DNA from: Propionibacteriaceae bacterium
GTDB taxonomy: Bacteria > Actinomycetota > Actinomycetes > Propionibacteriales > Propionibacteriaceae
Reading direction: 5' to 3'
Length of the DNA: 64,000 nucleotides
Assembly (NCBI GenBank): GCA_017306015.1
Contig: JAFKJK010000010.1
Span: 62,001-126,000, forward strand
This document shows, piece by piece, positions 16,018 through 24,309 of the stretch (position 1 is the stretch's first letter; every line of letters begins with the position of its first letter). A program made the translations under genes and the position numbers. The notes beneath the pieces were generated by a model. That model ran no database searches. It was not told the origin of the DNA and saw nothing but the letters and a program-made list of their open reading frames with translations.

Positions 16018-17367
16018 TCACTTCGCGTTCAGCATCGGGGTGAGGATGTCGTCGTACTGCTTGGCCAGCGAGGCGACGTCACCACCCTCTGCGATCTTCT
16101 GGAAGAACTCCTCCAGCTTGCCGGACGCCTCGATCGTCGCCCAGCCCGGGGCTGCCGGGGTGAGCTTGGAGTTGGAGGCGGACTCCACCAGGGCCTTGCC
16201 GAACTGGTCGGTGGCCATCGCCTGGGCGTAGTCGGAGTTGGCGGGGCCGAGGCCGTTCTTGGCCAGCATCTGCTGGTAGTCGGAGCTGAAGATGATCCGC
16301 AGCAGTTCGCGGGCGCCGGCCTGGTTCTTGCTCTTGGCCGAGATCGCGATGTTCGAGCCACCGGCGAAGACCGGAGCCGGCTTGCCGTCGTTGCCCGGCA
16401 GGACGAAGACGCCGAAGGTGTCGTCGTTCCAGTTGCGGACCTCCTTGCCGTCCTTCTTCACCAGGTCGCCGATCGACCAGTGCGCCCAGCCCGGAGCCAT
16501 CACGGTGGCGGCGGAGAGGCTGGTCTTGCCGGTGACCTTGTCGCCGTCCTTGATGACGTCGGAGTTGTTCAGGTACAGGTACACCGACGCGTCCGTCATG
16601 GTCTTCGGGGCGTGCGAAGCAGACTTCTGGATCTCCTGCAGCTGGGTCAGGCCCTTGATGCTGTTGGGATCGGAGAAGGTGGACGTCCACTGGCCGTTCT
16701 CGAACTTGGCGAGGTCGCCGCCGTTGGCGAAGATCCAGGAGATGCCGTTGCGCCAGTCCTGGCCGCCGATGAAGAAGCCGGAGAAGTCCTTGATGTTCTT
16801 CGGGTTCTTCTCGGTGATGGTCTTCACCGCGGTGTTGAACGCATCCAGGGTGGTCGGCACCTCGACGCCGGCGGCCTTCCAGATGTCCTTGCGGTAGAAC
16901 ATGTAGCGGGAGCCGAAGTAGTACGGCAGCGCGTAGTTCTTGCCGTCCACCTTGCCGACGTCGACGAAGGACTGCAGCAGCTTGTCGCCACCGAGTTCGG
17001 CGTACATGTCGGAGACGTCGGCGAAGGCGCCCACGTTGGTGAAGGTCGGCGCCTGGGTGTTGCCGATCTCGGTCACGTCAGGGGTGTTGTTCTCATCCGG
17101 GAGTGCCGTGGTGAGCTTGGTGACCAGATCGGGCCAGGCCTGCTGCTCGATGGTCAGCGTGCCGCCGGTCTTCTCGTTGTAGGTCTTCTTCAGGTAGTCC
17201 CGCAGCGCATCCGGCGTGTCACCGCCGGCGAGCCACAGGGTGATGTTCTGCGCAGCCGGGGACCCCGGGGCAGAGGGAGCGGTGGTCGCGCCGCCGCCGC
17301 TTGCGCAGCCGCTGAGCGCCACCACGGACGCGGTCGCCACTGCGAGAGCAGAGAGCAACTTGTTCAT
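16018..17367 (-). CDS. Solute-binding lipoprotein of sugar ABC importer (family 1)
   Basis: 449 aa extracytoplasmic receptor. Signal MNKLLSALAVATASVVALSGC with lipobox Cys21. The mature part begins with a Ser/Ala-rich linker, then ITLWLAGGDTPDAL and a mixed alpha/beta fold with many Trp and Tyr residues typical of oligosaccharide receptors (LPYYFGSRYMFYRKDIW). Context (GH94 phosphorylase, ROK kinase, NagZ) suggests chitobiose or GlcNAc, comparable with NgcE or DasA, but the ligand cannot be read from sequence. ATG 17367 has AAAGGA upstream; the longer open frame above it is a shadow of the repressor gene. Confidence 0.9.
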   Translation of the reverse strand: MNKLLSALAVATASVVALSGCASGGGATTAPSAPGSPAAQNITLWLAGGDTPDALRDYLKKTYNEKTGGTLTIEQQAWPDLVTKLTTALPDENNTPDVTEIGNTQAPTFTNVGAFADVSDMYAELGGDKLLQSFVDVGKVDGKNYALPYYFGSRYMFYRKDIWKAAGVEVPTTLDAFNTAVKTITEKNPKNIKDFSGFFIGGQDWRNGISWIFANGGDLAKFENGQWTSTFSDPNSIKGLTQLQEIQKSASHAPKTMTDASVYLYLNNSDVIKDGDKVTGKTSLSAATVMAPGWAHWSIGDLVKKDGKEVRNWNDDTFGVFVLPGNDGKPAPVFAGGSNIAISAKSKNQAGARELLRIIFSSDYQQMLAKNGLGPANSDYAQAMATDQFGKALVESASNSKLTPAAPGWATIEASGKLEEFFQKIAEGGDVASLAKQYDDILTPMLNAK

Positions 17368-17413
17368 CGTTATCCTTTCGGGTTGGCGGTCCGGAAACCA
17401 CGAGTGCTGGGCA

Positions 17414-18511
17414 TCAACTGATCCCCAACTGGTTGAGCAGTACGAGCGCGGCTGCGCCGAGCAGGACCGCGTCACGACCCAGGGAGCTGCCCCTGAGGTC
17501 GAGTTCTGGGCGGAAGTCCGAGCGGGTCCGCTCGGTGATCTCGGTGCGGGTGGCATCGAGGAGTTCGGCGCGGACCAGATCATCCGGTCCGCCGATCACG
17601 ATCTGCTGCAGGCCGAGCATGCCGACGACCGGAGCGAGCGCCCGGCCCAGCAGGCGTCCGGCTTCGGCGAGGATGTCGCCGGCCGCGTCCGGGTCGGCCT
17701 GGATGCGGGCGTTCAGCGCCGGCACCGAGACCTGGGTCTCCAGGCAGCCCGACTTGCCGCACGGGCAGGCCGGGCCGTCCGGGTCGATCACGACGTGGCC
17801 AATCTCGCCCGCGTCGCTGGTGGCGCCGTGAACCAGGTGGTCGCCGACGAGCAGGCCGGCGCCGACGCCCCGGGAGAGCTGGATCCGGGCAAGGTCACCG
17901 GAGAGCCCGGCGAAGCGGCGCTCGGCGAGGACGGCCACGTTGGCGTCGTTCTGCACCAGAACCGGGATGCCGAGCGCTCGAGCGAGTTCGTCCTGCAGGT
18001 GCAGGTTGTGCCAGGCCAGGTTGGGGGCGCTGAGCACCACGCCGTCCGCGCTGACCGTGCCGGGGGTGCCGACGCCGAGGCCGAGGACGGGGTGGGTCGC
18101 GGTCGACAGCAGCGTCCGCGCGAGGTCGTGGGCGGCCGCGAGCGTATCGTCGCCGACAGCGCCGTCCAGCGGACGTTCGATCACAAGGACGGGAGCGCCC
18201 GCGAGGCTGATCACGGCGCCGCGGAAGCGATCCCGCGCGGAGAGGTCGATCGCGAGCACGTCGCGGGCGTCCGGGATGAACTCCAGGCTGGTGCTCGGCT
18301 TGCCCGGACGGGCGGCGGAACTGGTGCCCGACTCCCGGACGAGGCCGGCTTCGATCAGCTCGGCGACCAGGTCGGAGACCGTGACCTTGGTGAGCCCCGT
18401 GGCGCGGGCGAGGTCGGCGCGGGAGTGTCCGGGTCGGTCGACGATGGCCTGCAGCACCAGAGCGCGGTTGCTTCTCCGTGCGTCCTCGGGACGGAGCTTG
18501 CTGCGAGGCAT
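17414..18511 (-). CDS. ROK-family transcriptional repressor
   Basis: 365 aa. An N-terminal winged HTH (residues about 12-70: RSNRALVLQAIVDRPG, SRADLARATGLTKVTVSDLV, GLVRESG) is followed by a ROK sugar-binding domain with ENDANVAVL-like QNDANVAVLAE, EIGHVVIDPDG and zinc site CPCGKSGCLE. Such proteins (NagC, XylR) leave DNA when a sugar or sugar phosphate binds. It heads the operon, 46 bp before the binding-protein gene, with a perfect palindrome just upstream, so autorepression and control of the whole operon are likely. Confidence 0.9.
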   Translation of the reverse strand: MPRSKLRPEDARRSNRALVLQAIVDRPGHSRADLARATGLTKVTVSDLVAELIEAGLVRESGTSSAARPGKPSTSLEFIPDARDVLAIDLSARDRFRGAVISLAGAPVLVIERPLDGAVGDDTLAAAHDLARTLLSTATHPVLGLGVGTPGTVSADGVVLSAPNLAWHNLHLQDELARALGIPVLVQNDANVAVLAERRFAGLSGDLARIQLSRGVGAGLLVGDHLVHGATSDAGEIGHVVIDPDGPACPCGKSGCLETQVSVPALNARIQADPDAAGDILAEAGRLLGRALAPVVGMLGLQQIVIGGPDDLVRAELLDATRTEITERTRSDFRPELDLRGSSLGRDAVLLGAAALVLLNQLGIS

Positions 18512-18515
18512 GTTC

Positions 18516-18534
18516 GTTAGTAAACCTTACTAAC
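18516..18534 (-). promoter_or_regulatory. Palindromic operator/promoter of the chitobiose operon
   Basis: Perfect palindrome GTTAGTAA-ACC-TTACTAAC, 8-bp arms, ending 4 bp before the repressor ATG. On the minus strand TACTAA within the right arm could serve as -10, 5 nt before the ATG, so a bound repressor would cover the promoter of a leaderless transcript. It is the only such AT-rich palindrome that I noticed in the window. Confidence 0.7.
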
Positions 18535-18618
18535 TCTTGCGCAGCAAGCAGGTGACGGAGTTGTTTACCGAACCGTTATGAAGCCGCGAAACCGCGCCGC
18601 GACGCCTTCGTCCGACAA

Positions 18619-18637
18619 GCGGCCCAGCGCGGGCCGC
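18619..18637 (-). terminator. Hairpin after the small membrane-protein cluster
   Basis: Perfect stem GCGGCCC / GGGCCGC with 5-nt loop, 12 nt past the stop at 18650. No U-tract. Confidence 0.45.
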
Positions 18638-18649
18638 GCCCGCGGACGC

Positions 18650-19519
18650 TCAGGAGAGCGTCTCGGCCACGGGCATCAGGATCGCCATCATCACCGTGAA
18701 CCAGATCACCGGGGCCAGCAGCCCGAGGATGATCGCGCCGATACCCCAGCCGCGTCCGCGTCCCGAGACGGCAGCGACGATGCCGACGATCAGACCGCCG
18801 ATCCCGGCGATCGATGCCGCGCCGAGTGTCAAGGTCGGCCCGACCGCCGGGCTGACCAGTCCTTCGGGGATGTTGGAGGTGTCGACGTCCAGCGACCCGA
18901 CGGCGAGCAGGATCTTCGCGTACGCCTCGCCCAGCGACTGAGCGGCGAACACGCACACCACCGTCATGGCTGCGACGAGGCCGAAGGACACCATGCCGAC
19001 GGCCGAACTGCGTTCCGTCCTGGACCACGGCCGGGACGGACGGGCCTGCATCGGGTACGGCTCCACCGGCTCCTGCGGGGCGTAGCCATGGTCCCGGTAG
19101 TACTGGGCAGGGGTCACGTGGTAGGGGTTGTCGTCTGGACGCTGCTGCGGGTAGGCGGGCTGTCCGTCTTCTCGTCCCGAGGCGTGCTGGCCCCAGGCGG
19201 GCTGGGTCGCTCCCGGCTGGCCATAGGCCTGTCCCCAGACCTGGGCCGGGTAGCCCTGTTGGCCCGGCACCGGCTCGGAAGCCGGCTGGTAGGCGGCGTG
19301 CTGGCCCCAGGACGGCTGGGTGGATCCGGCCTGGTCGTAGGCTCGCTGACCCCAGGCCTGACCGGGGTAGCCCGACTGGTCCGGTACCGGCTCGGGGGCG
19401 GCCGGCTGGTCGTACGCCGGCTGGCCCCAGGATGGCCGCGAGGGCATGGCCGGATCAGGTGCGGAGGGGACCCCTCCGAAAGCGTCGGAACCAGTCGAAG
19501 AGTCGCTGCCGGACGTCAT
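18650..19519 (-). CDS. Tyr/Gln/Pro-rich small membrane protein, paralogue 1
   Basis: 289 aa. Residues 1 to about 170 are low-complexity with repeated WGQ, AYGQPG and PVPDQSGYPGQ units, probably cytoplasmic and disordered. Then come three hydrophobic segments: VGMVSFGLVAAMTVVCVFAA, ASIAGIGGLIVGIVAAVS and IGAIILGLLAPVIWFTVMM. The layout resembles the DUF4190-like proteins common in actinobacteria; function unknown. It belongs to a head-to-tail set of three related genes, all with the same tail plan. ATG 19519 is preceded by TACGCT at 6 nt (leaderless). Confidence 0.7.
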   Translation of the reverse strand: MTSGSDSSTGSDAFGGVPSAPDPAMPSRPSWGQPAYDQPAAPEPVPDQSGYPGQAWGQRAYDQAGSTQPSWGQHAAYQPASEPVPGQQGYPAQVWGQAYGQPGATQPAWGQHASGREDGQPAYPQQRPDDNPYHVTPAQYYRDHGYAPQEPVEPYPMQARPSRPWSRTERSSAVGMVSFGLVAAMTVVCVFAAQSLGEAYAKILLAVGSLDVDTSNIPEGLVSPAVGPTLTLGAASIAGIGGLIVGIVAAVSGRGRGWGIGAIILGLLAPVIWFTVMMAILMPVAETLS

Positions 19520-19525
19520 GGCTTC

Positions 19526-19531
19526 AGCGTA
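19526..19531 (-). promoter_or_regulatory. -10 TACGCT, paralogue 1
   Basis: Six nt (GAAGCC) separate it from ATG 19519; predicts its own leaderless transcript despite the upstream sibling gene. Confidence 0.45.
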
Positions 19532-19586
19532 CGAGCTGGGCCTCCGCGCTGCAGGTCATCCGCGCGGATAGGCCTCGAATTCCAGG

Positions 19587-20369
19587 TCAGCGCACGAGCG
19601 CTGCCACCGCGGGATAGATGGTCGCGACCAAGGCGATGACCCAGGCGAACGGCGCGAGGACGCCGACCACGACAGCGACGATGCCGGAGGCCCGTCCACG
19701 TCTCGTGATTGCGGCGATCAGGCCGGTCACTGCAGCTGCGATGCCGACCGTCATGGCCAGGCCGAACACCGAGCTGGGCCCGGCGGCGGAGGTCTGCAGG
19801 GCAGCCTGCAGCACGGCTTGGTCCACCTGCGTGGTGCCGGCGCTGAGCATCACCTGCGTCATCACCTGCGCGATCGGGATCACCGCAAGGACGGCGGCGA
19901 TGGCGGAGATGGAGACCAGGAGCAGCGCGACGCGGCCCAGGAACGGGCTCCTGGCCGGAGCAGGACTCTCAGCCGGCGGGGCGTAGGGCTGCTGGGCGTA
20001 CGGCGACTGGGGCGGGTACTGCTGCGGTGGTTGGGACGGGTAGGGCTGGGGATAGGCGGCCTGGGGCGGCAGCTGCTGTTGAGGTTGCGAGCCGTAGGGC
20101 TGCTGGGGGTAGGGCGCCTGCGGTGGATAGGGCTGCGGCGGGTACGGCTGACGCGGGTCGGAGTACTGCGGCTGATAGGGCGGCTGCGGGTACGAGGGTC
20201 CGTAGGGCTGCTGGGGGTACCCCTGTCCGTAGGGCGGCTGCGCCGACGACTGGTCGTAGGGCTGCCCGGACGGCGGTACCGGGCCTGCCGGCCGCGTCGC
20301 GGCGTCGTCCTGCGGATGACCCGCCTGATGGGACGGATCGGTCGGAGGAGAAGCGCTGCCGGACGTCAT
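19587..20369 (-). CDS. Tyr/Gln/Pro-rich small membrane protein, paralogue 2
   Basis: 260 aa, starts MTSGSAS like its neighbour MTSGSDS. The N-terminal 140 residues are dominated by PQQPYGPSYPQPPY-type repeats. Membrane segments are VALLLVSISAIAAVLAVIPIA, VFGLAMTVGIAAAVTGLIAAI and GIVAVVVGVLAPFAWVIALVA. The short Arg-Gly-Arg loop between the last two segments is shared with both siblings (RRGRASG here, GRGRGWG and NRGRVAG in the others). No enzymatic motif; role unknown. The Tyr/Pro-rich tail could be a protein-interaction or phase-separating region. Confidence 0.7.
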   Translation of the reverse strand: MTSGSASPPTDPSHQAGHPQDDAATRPAGPVPPSGQPYDQSSAQPPYGQGYPQQPYGPSYPQPPYQPQYSDPRQPYPPQPYPPQAPYPQQPYGSQPQQQLPPQAAYPQPYPSQPPQQYPPQSPYAQQPYAPPAESPAPARSPFLGRVALLLVSISAIAAVLAVIPIAQVMTQVMLSAGTTQVDQAVLQAALQTSAAGPSSVFGLAMTVGIAAAVTGLIAAITRRGRASGIVAVVVGVLAPFAWVIALVATIYPAVAALVR

Positions 20370-20375
20370 GGAGCC

Positions 20376-20381
20376 AGCCTA
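20376..20381 (-). promoter_or_regulatory. -10 TAGGCT overlapping the sibling's stop codon
   Basis: The TAG of this hexamer (20381-20379) is also the stop codon of paralogue 3; 6 nt separate it from ATG 20369. Confidence 0.5.
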
Positions 20382-20975
20382 GTCATGGATCAGCATGGCG
20401 AAGGAGAGCCCGATGTAGCCCCAGATCAGGACCGGGGCGATCACGCCGACCACGATGGCCACGATGCCGGCGACTCGGCCGCGGTTGGTCGCCGCTGCAA
20501 CGATCCCGGCGACCCAGCCGGCGAACCCGAGTGTGCTCGACGCTCCGACGACGCTGATCGGGCCGATCAGCGCCTGCTCGAGGTCGCCCCGGTCCGGCAG
20601 GCCGGTGTACTCCGATCCGGCCAGCACGCTCGCCGCGTCCTGGATCGTCAGCCACCCGCCCGCAAGGGAGCCGAGGGTCGCGAGCACGACCACGCCGAGC
20701 GCGACGTACCCGAGGACGGGACTCCTCGGCCCCGAGCTCCCGGGACGCGGCGGGTACGGCGCGGGCGCGTACTGCTGCGGTGCGTAGGGCTGAGGTGGGT
20801 AGCCGGGCTGCGGGGCGTCGCCGGGCTGGCCGCCGTAGCTGTAGCCGTGCTGGGACGGGGCATCGGGCCGGTAGCCCTGGCCAGGTGTGGGCGGTCCGGG
20901 CGTCGTGCGCGGATCCGGCTGCGGGACGCCGCTCCACGACTGCTGGCCGGGGTCGCCCTCGGGACGCTGCGACAT
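20379..20975 (-). CDS. Tyr/Gln/Pro-rich small membrane protein, paralogue 3
   Basis: 198 aa, the shortest of the three. Low-complexity N-terminus (GYPPQPYAPQQYAPAPYPP), then LGYVALGVVVLATLGSLAGGW, a segment LGFAGWVAGIVAAATNRG and IVAIVVGVIAPVLIWGYIGL. Same membrane plan as its neighbours, suggesting tandem duplication followed by divergence of the disordered tail. Unknown function. It diverges from dgt with 69 bp between starts. Confidence 0.7.
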   Translation of the reverse strand: MSQRPEGDPGQQSWSGVPQPDPRTTPGPPTPGQGYRPDAPSQHGYSYGGQPGDAPQPGYPPQPYAPQQYAPAPYPPRPGSSGPRSPVLGYVALGVVVLATLGSLAGGWLTIQDAASVLAGSEYTGLPDRGDLEQALIGPISVVGASSTLGFAGWVAGIVAAATNRGRVAGIVAIVVGVIAPVLIWGYIGLSFAMLIHD

Positions 20976-20981
20976 GGCTGA

Positions 20982-20987
20982 ACCCTA
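20982..20987 (-). promoter_or_regulatory. -10 TAGGGT, paralogue 3
   Basis: Six nt before ATG 20975; leaderless arrangement. Confidence 0.5.
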
Positions 20988-21032
20988 CCGACGGGAGTCT
21001 GCAGGGCAGCGTCCCCATCGCTGCCGGAATGC

Positions 21033-21038
21033 CAAGAT
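21033..21038 (+). promoter_or_regulatory. -10 CAAGAT of dgt
   Basis: Six nt (GGGCAC) before ATG 21045, no ribosome-binding site. Confidence 0.4.
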
Positions 21039-21044
21039 GGGCAC

Positions 21045-22160
21045 ATGGCCGAGCTGAATCCCCGCACCCGCGAGTGGGCCAGGACGATGGGCGGCTTCGC
21101 CGCGGCGGACGGCGTCCACGCCCATGCCGGGCCCGGCACCACGCTGCCGGCCGCGCGGCCGGTGCTGCGCGAGGAGCGGGAGGCCCGGGAAGCGGCGACG
21201 CTGATCCCGGGGGCGGCCCTCGCCTCGGGGGCAGGCAACCGGGCGATCGCCGAGGAGCCGGACGCAGAGCGCACCTGTTTCGAGCGGGACCGGGACCGGA
21301 TCGTCCACTCCACGGCGTTCCGCCGGCTGGCCGGCAAGACCCAGGTGGTGGTATTCCCGACCGACCACCAGCGGACCCGCCTCACCCACGCGCTGGAGGT
21401 GGCCCAGGTGGCTACGTCCATCGCCAGGGGCATCGGGGTGAACGTCGCGCTCGCCGAGGCGATCGCGCTGGGGCACGACTGCGGCCACGGCCCGGGTGGC
21501 CACGCGTCCGAGGACGCGTTCGACGGCTTCCTCGCCGACGGCTACGACCACGGGCCGTGGGGGGCCGACGTGGTGCTCGTCGGCCTGAACCTGTGCGCGG
21601 AAACCCTGGACGGCGTCCGCAATCACTCCTGGTCGCGACCGACACCGGCGACCGTCGAGGGCGAGATCGTGAGCTGGGCTGACCGGATCGCGTACTGCGC
21701 GCACGACCTGGAGGACGCCGCCGGCGCCGGCATCGTCAATCTGGCCGACCTGCCGTCCGACATCGCCGAGGTGTGCGGACGTGGCCGTCGCCAGCAGCTG
21801 GGCACGTTCATCCGGGAGGTGATCACCACGACCTGCGCAACCGGCCAGGTCGGCATGGGCACCGAGGCGGCCGGGGCGCTGGCCGGCCTGCGCGCGTTCA
21901 ACTACGAGCGGATCTACACCCGTCCGGATTCGGTGGCCCAGTCGCGGGCCGTGATCGAGGTGCTGCAGGCACTGGTGGAGTTCTTCGTCCAGCACCCGGG
22001 CGCCATGCCCGCGGACTTCCTCAAGAGCGAGGCGAACCCGGTTCGGTCCGCGGTCGCCTACGTCGGTGGCATGACCGACCGGTTCGCGTTCGACACGGCC
22101 GTGACCCTGCTGGACTGGGATCCGTCCCGGCTGCCCAGAGGCATCGGCCGCGACGCCTGA
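21045..22160 (+). CDS. dgt: Deoxyguanosinetriphosphate triphosphohydrolase-like protein
   Basis: 371-aa HD-domain enzyme that removes triphosphate from dNTPs. Typical blocks: FERDRDRIVHSTAFRRLAGKTQV, the metal His in RLTHALEVAQVA, the HD pair in ALGHDCGHGPGGH, and the later metal Asp in SWADRIAYCAHDLEDA. The first 70 residues are a Gly/Ala-rich extension before the conserved core. In actinobacteria dgt usually stands directly before dnaG, as here, so the pair probably serves nucleotide-pool control and replication. The two genes are separated by the 30-bp repeat array. Confidence 0.93.
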   Translation: MAELNPRTREWARTMGGFAAADGVHAHAGPGTTLPAARPVLREEREAREAATLIPGAALASGAGNRAIAEEPDAERTCFERDRDRIVHSTAFRRLAGKTQVVVFPTDHQRTRLTHALEVAQVATSIARGIGVNVALAEAIALGHDCGHGPGGHASEDAFDGFLADGYDHGPWGADVVLVGLNLCAETLDGVRNHSWSRPTPATVEGEIVSWADRIAYCAHDLEDAAGAGIVNLADLPSDIAEVCGRGRRQQLGTFIREVITTTCATGQVGMGTEAAGALAGLRAFNYERIYTRPDSVAQSRAVIEVLQALVEFFVQHPGAMPADFLKSEANPVRSAVAYVGGMTDRFAFDTAVTLLDWDPSRLPRGIGRDA

Positions 22161-22165
22161 GCCCC

Positions 22166-22291
22166 TGAACCGTCGGGGACAGGTACTTCGGTTCAGCTTC
22201 CGTCGTTGAACCGTCGGGGACAGGTACTTCGGTTCACCGTCCCTTGTTGAACCGTGGGTGCTGAACCGTGGGGGACAGGTACTTCGGTTCA
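22166..22291 (-). repeat. Three-copy array of the 30-bp element between dgt and dnaG
   Basis: Copies 22166-22195, 22207-22236 and 22262-22291 are in the opposite orientation to those after glyS (TGAACCG, then GGGGACAGGTACTTC, then GGTTCA). Linkers repeat CAGCTTCCGTCGT, and a broken copy (TTGAACCGTGGG) lies near 22246. The array begins 5 bp after the dgt stop. Outside it, 22292-22423 holds only the dnaG promoter. Confidence 0.92.
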
Positions 22292-22423
22292 GCTTCCGTC
22301 GTCCGGCTCCGTTCGCGTCGAGGCGCTGCGGTAGACAGCCCCCGGCACTGGCCGGAAGCCGTCCCGCACTGACTGGACGCCGGCGCAGGTGCGACATCGG
22401 CTGGCGCTGGGGGTGGGGGAGCC

Positions 22424-22429
22424 TAGAAT
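22424..22429 (+). promoter_or_regulatory. -10 TAGAAT of dnaG
   Basis: Six nt (CGCCGC) before GTG 22436; strong match and no ribosome-binding site. Confidence 0.6.
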
Positions 22430-22435
22430 CGCCGC

Positions 22436-24289
22436 GTGGCCGGCCTGATCAACCCCGAGGACATCGAGACCGTCCGCGAGCGCTCCCGGATCGAGGACGT
22501 GGTCGGCGCCTATGTCACCCTGCGCCGCGGCGGTGGCGGCTCGCTGACCGGGTTGTGCCCGTTCCACGACGAGAAGACCGCGTCCTTCCACGTCACGCCC
22601 GCCCGGGGCTACTACCACTGCTTCGGCTGCGGCGAGGGCGGGGACGTCTTCGACTTCGTGCAGAAGATCAACCACCTCGGCTTCACCGAGGCCGTGGAAT
22701 TCCTCGCCGACCGCTGTGGCGTCCAGCTGCGCTACTCCGACTCCGGCGGCGCGCGGGTGGAGCCGGGGCTGCGACTGCGAGTGCTGGAGGCCAACAGGGC
22801 AGCCGCCGAATTCTTCACCGCGACCCTGCTCGGCGCCGAAGGGCTGCCCGGACGGCAGTTCCTCGACGGCCGGGGCTTCGACAAGACCGCAGCCGAGCAG
22901 TTCGGGATCGGCTACGCCCCCCGCGGCGGCCACGACCTCCGCGATCACCTGCGTGCCCGAGGGTTCGGCGACGCCGAGCTGGTCAAGGCCGGGCTGATCC
23001 GCGAACAGGGCTGGGACTTCTTCCAGGGCCGCGTCCTGTGGCCGATCCGGGACGCGGGTGGTGCCGTGCTCGGGTTCGGAGCACGCCGGATCTTCGACGA
23101 CGACCGGATGCCGGCGAAGTACCTGAACACGCCCGAGACCGTCGTGTACAAGAAGTCGCAGGTGCTCTACGGCCTGGATCTGGCCAGGGGGAACATCGCC
23201 CGCAAGAACCAGGTGGTGGTGGTGGAGGGCTACACCGACGTGATGGCTTGCCACCTGTCCGGGGTCGACACCGCGGTCGCCTCCTGCGGCACGGCGTTCG
23301 GGGAGGAGCACGCCCGGTTGCTGGCCCGGCTGCTCGGCACCGGCGAGGTCACCGGCGGAGAGGTCATCTTCACCTTCGACGGGGACGCGGCCGGCCAGGC
23401 GGCGGCGCTGAAGGTGTTCAAGGGAGACCAGGCGTTCGCCGGCCAGACCTACGTGGCGCTGGCCAAGGACGGCATGGACCCGTGCGACCTGCGGATCGCC
23501 GAGGGTGAGGCCGCCGTCCGCGAACTGGTGGCCGGACGGGAGCCGCTGTACCGGTTCGTGATGCGCAACATCGTCGCCGGCTATGACCTCGACCGGGCGG
23601 ACGGACGGCTGGCGGCGGCGCGCGCCGCCGCCCCACTGGTCGGCAGCATCCGGGACGACAGCCTGGTGCTCGGCTACATCCGCGAACTCGCGAAACTGCT
23701 CGGGATGGACCCCGACGAGGTTCGCGCCGAGGTACGGGCGGCGCGTAGCAAGGCATCCAGAAGGCGTCCGGACGGGGAGGTGGCGACGGCACCGACCCAA
23801 CCGAAGGCCTCCGGCTTGCGGCTGCCACCGGCGGGCGATCGACGGCTCGAAGCCGAGCGCGGCACGCTGCGGCTGATCCTGCGGGTGCCGGAGGCATTCA
23901 CGCCCGACTGGAACGGACTGAGCCTCGACGACTTCACCGATCCCGCCTACCGGGCGCTGTTCACCTCGGTGCTGGCCGCAGCGGACGGCCCGCAGCCGTG
24001 GACCCAGCGCGTCCAGCAGGCCAACCCCGATCCGGTTCTCGACCAGCTGGTGGTGACCCTGGCGGTCGAGCCGATCCTTCGCGAGGCGACGACGAGCTAC
24101 GCGGCCGAGTACGCCGCGCTGCTGCGGGTGCAGACGCTGGCGAGGCAGATCGCGGAGCTGAAGTCCAAGCTGCAGCGCACCAACCCGATCGAGAACCAGG
24201 CCCGGTACAACCGCATGTTCGCCGATCTCGTCGAACTGGAGAAGTCCCGCAAGGAACTGCTCGCCGTCGTCACCGGGCCGGCGGCCTGA
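22436..24289 (+). CDS. dnaG: DNA primase
   Basis: 617-aa primase that lays RNA primers at the replication fork. The CHC2 zinc finger is seen in GLCPFHDEKTASFHV and YYHCFGCGEGGDVFDF (residues about 38-66). The catalytic TOPRIM core has VVVEGYTDVMAC (about 261) and FDGDAAGQAAALK (about 315), with DPCDLR after it. The C-terminal helicase-binding domain starts near LEAERGTLRLILRVPEAF. GTG start with a TAGAAT box 6 nt upstream. Length and domain order are normal. Confidence 0.97.
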   Translation: MAGLINPEDIETVRERSRIEDVVGAYVTLRRGGGGSLTGLCPFHDEKTASFHVTPARGYYHCFGCGEGGDVFDFVQKINHLGFTEAVEFLADRCGVQLRYSDSGGARVEPGLRLRVLEANRAAAEFFTATLLGAEGLPGRQFLDGRGFDKTAAEQFGIGYAPRGGHDLRDHLRARGFGDAELVKAGLIREQGWDFFQGRVLWPIRDAGGAVLGFGARRIFDDDRMPAKYLNTPETVVYKKSQVLYGLDLARGNIARKNQVVVVEGYTDVMACHLSGVDTAVASCGTAFGEEHARLLARLLGTGEVTGGEVIFTFDGDAAGQAAALKVFKGDQAFAGQTYVALAKDGMDPCDLRIAEGEAAVRELVAGREPLYRFVMRNIVAGYDLDRADGRLAAARAAAPLVGSIRDDSLVLGYIRELAKLLGMDPDEVRAEVRAARSKASRRRPDGEVATAPTQPKASGLRLPPAGDRRLEAERGTLRLILRVPEAFTPDWNGLSLDDFTDPAYRALFTSVLAAADGPQPWTQRVQQANPDPVLDQLVVTLAVEPILREATTSYAAEYAALLRVQTLARQIAELKSKLQRTNPIENQARYNRMFADLVELEKSRKELLAVVTGPAA

Positions 24290-24309
24290 GCGGGACTCCG
24301 AGCGGCCGG

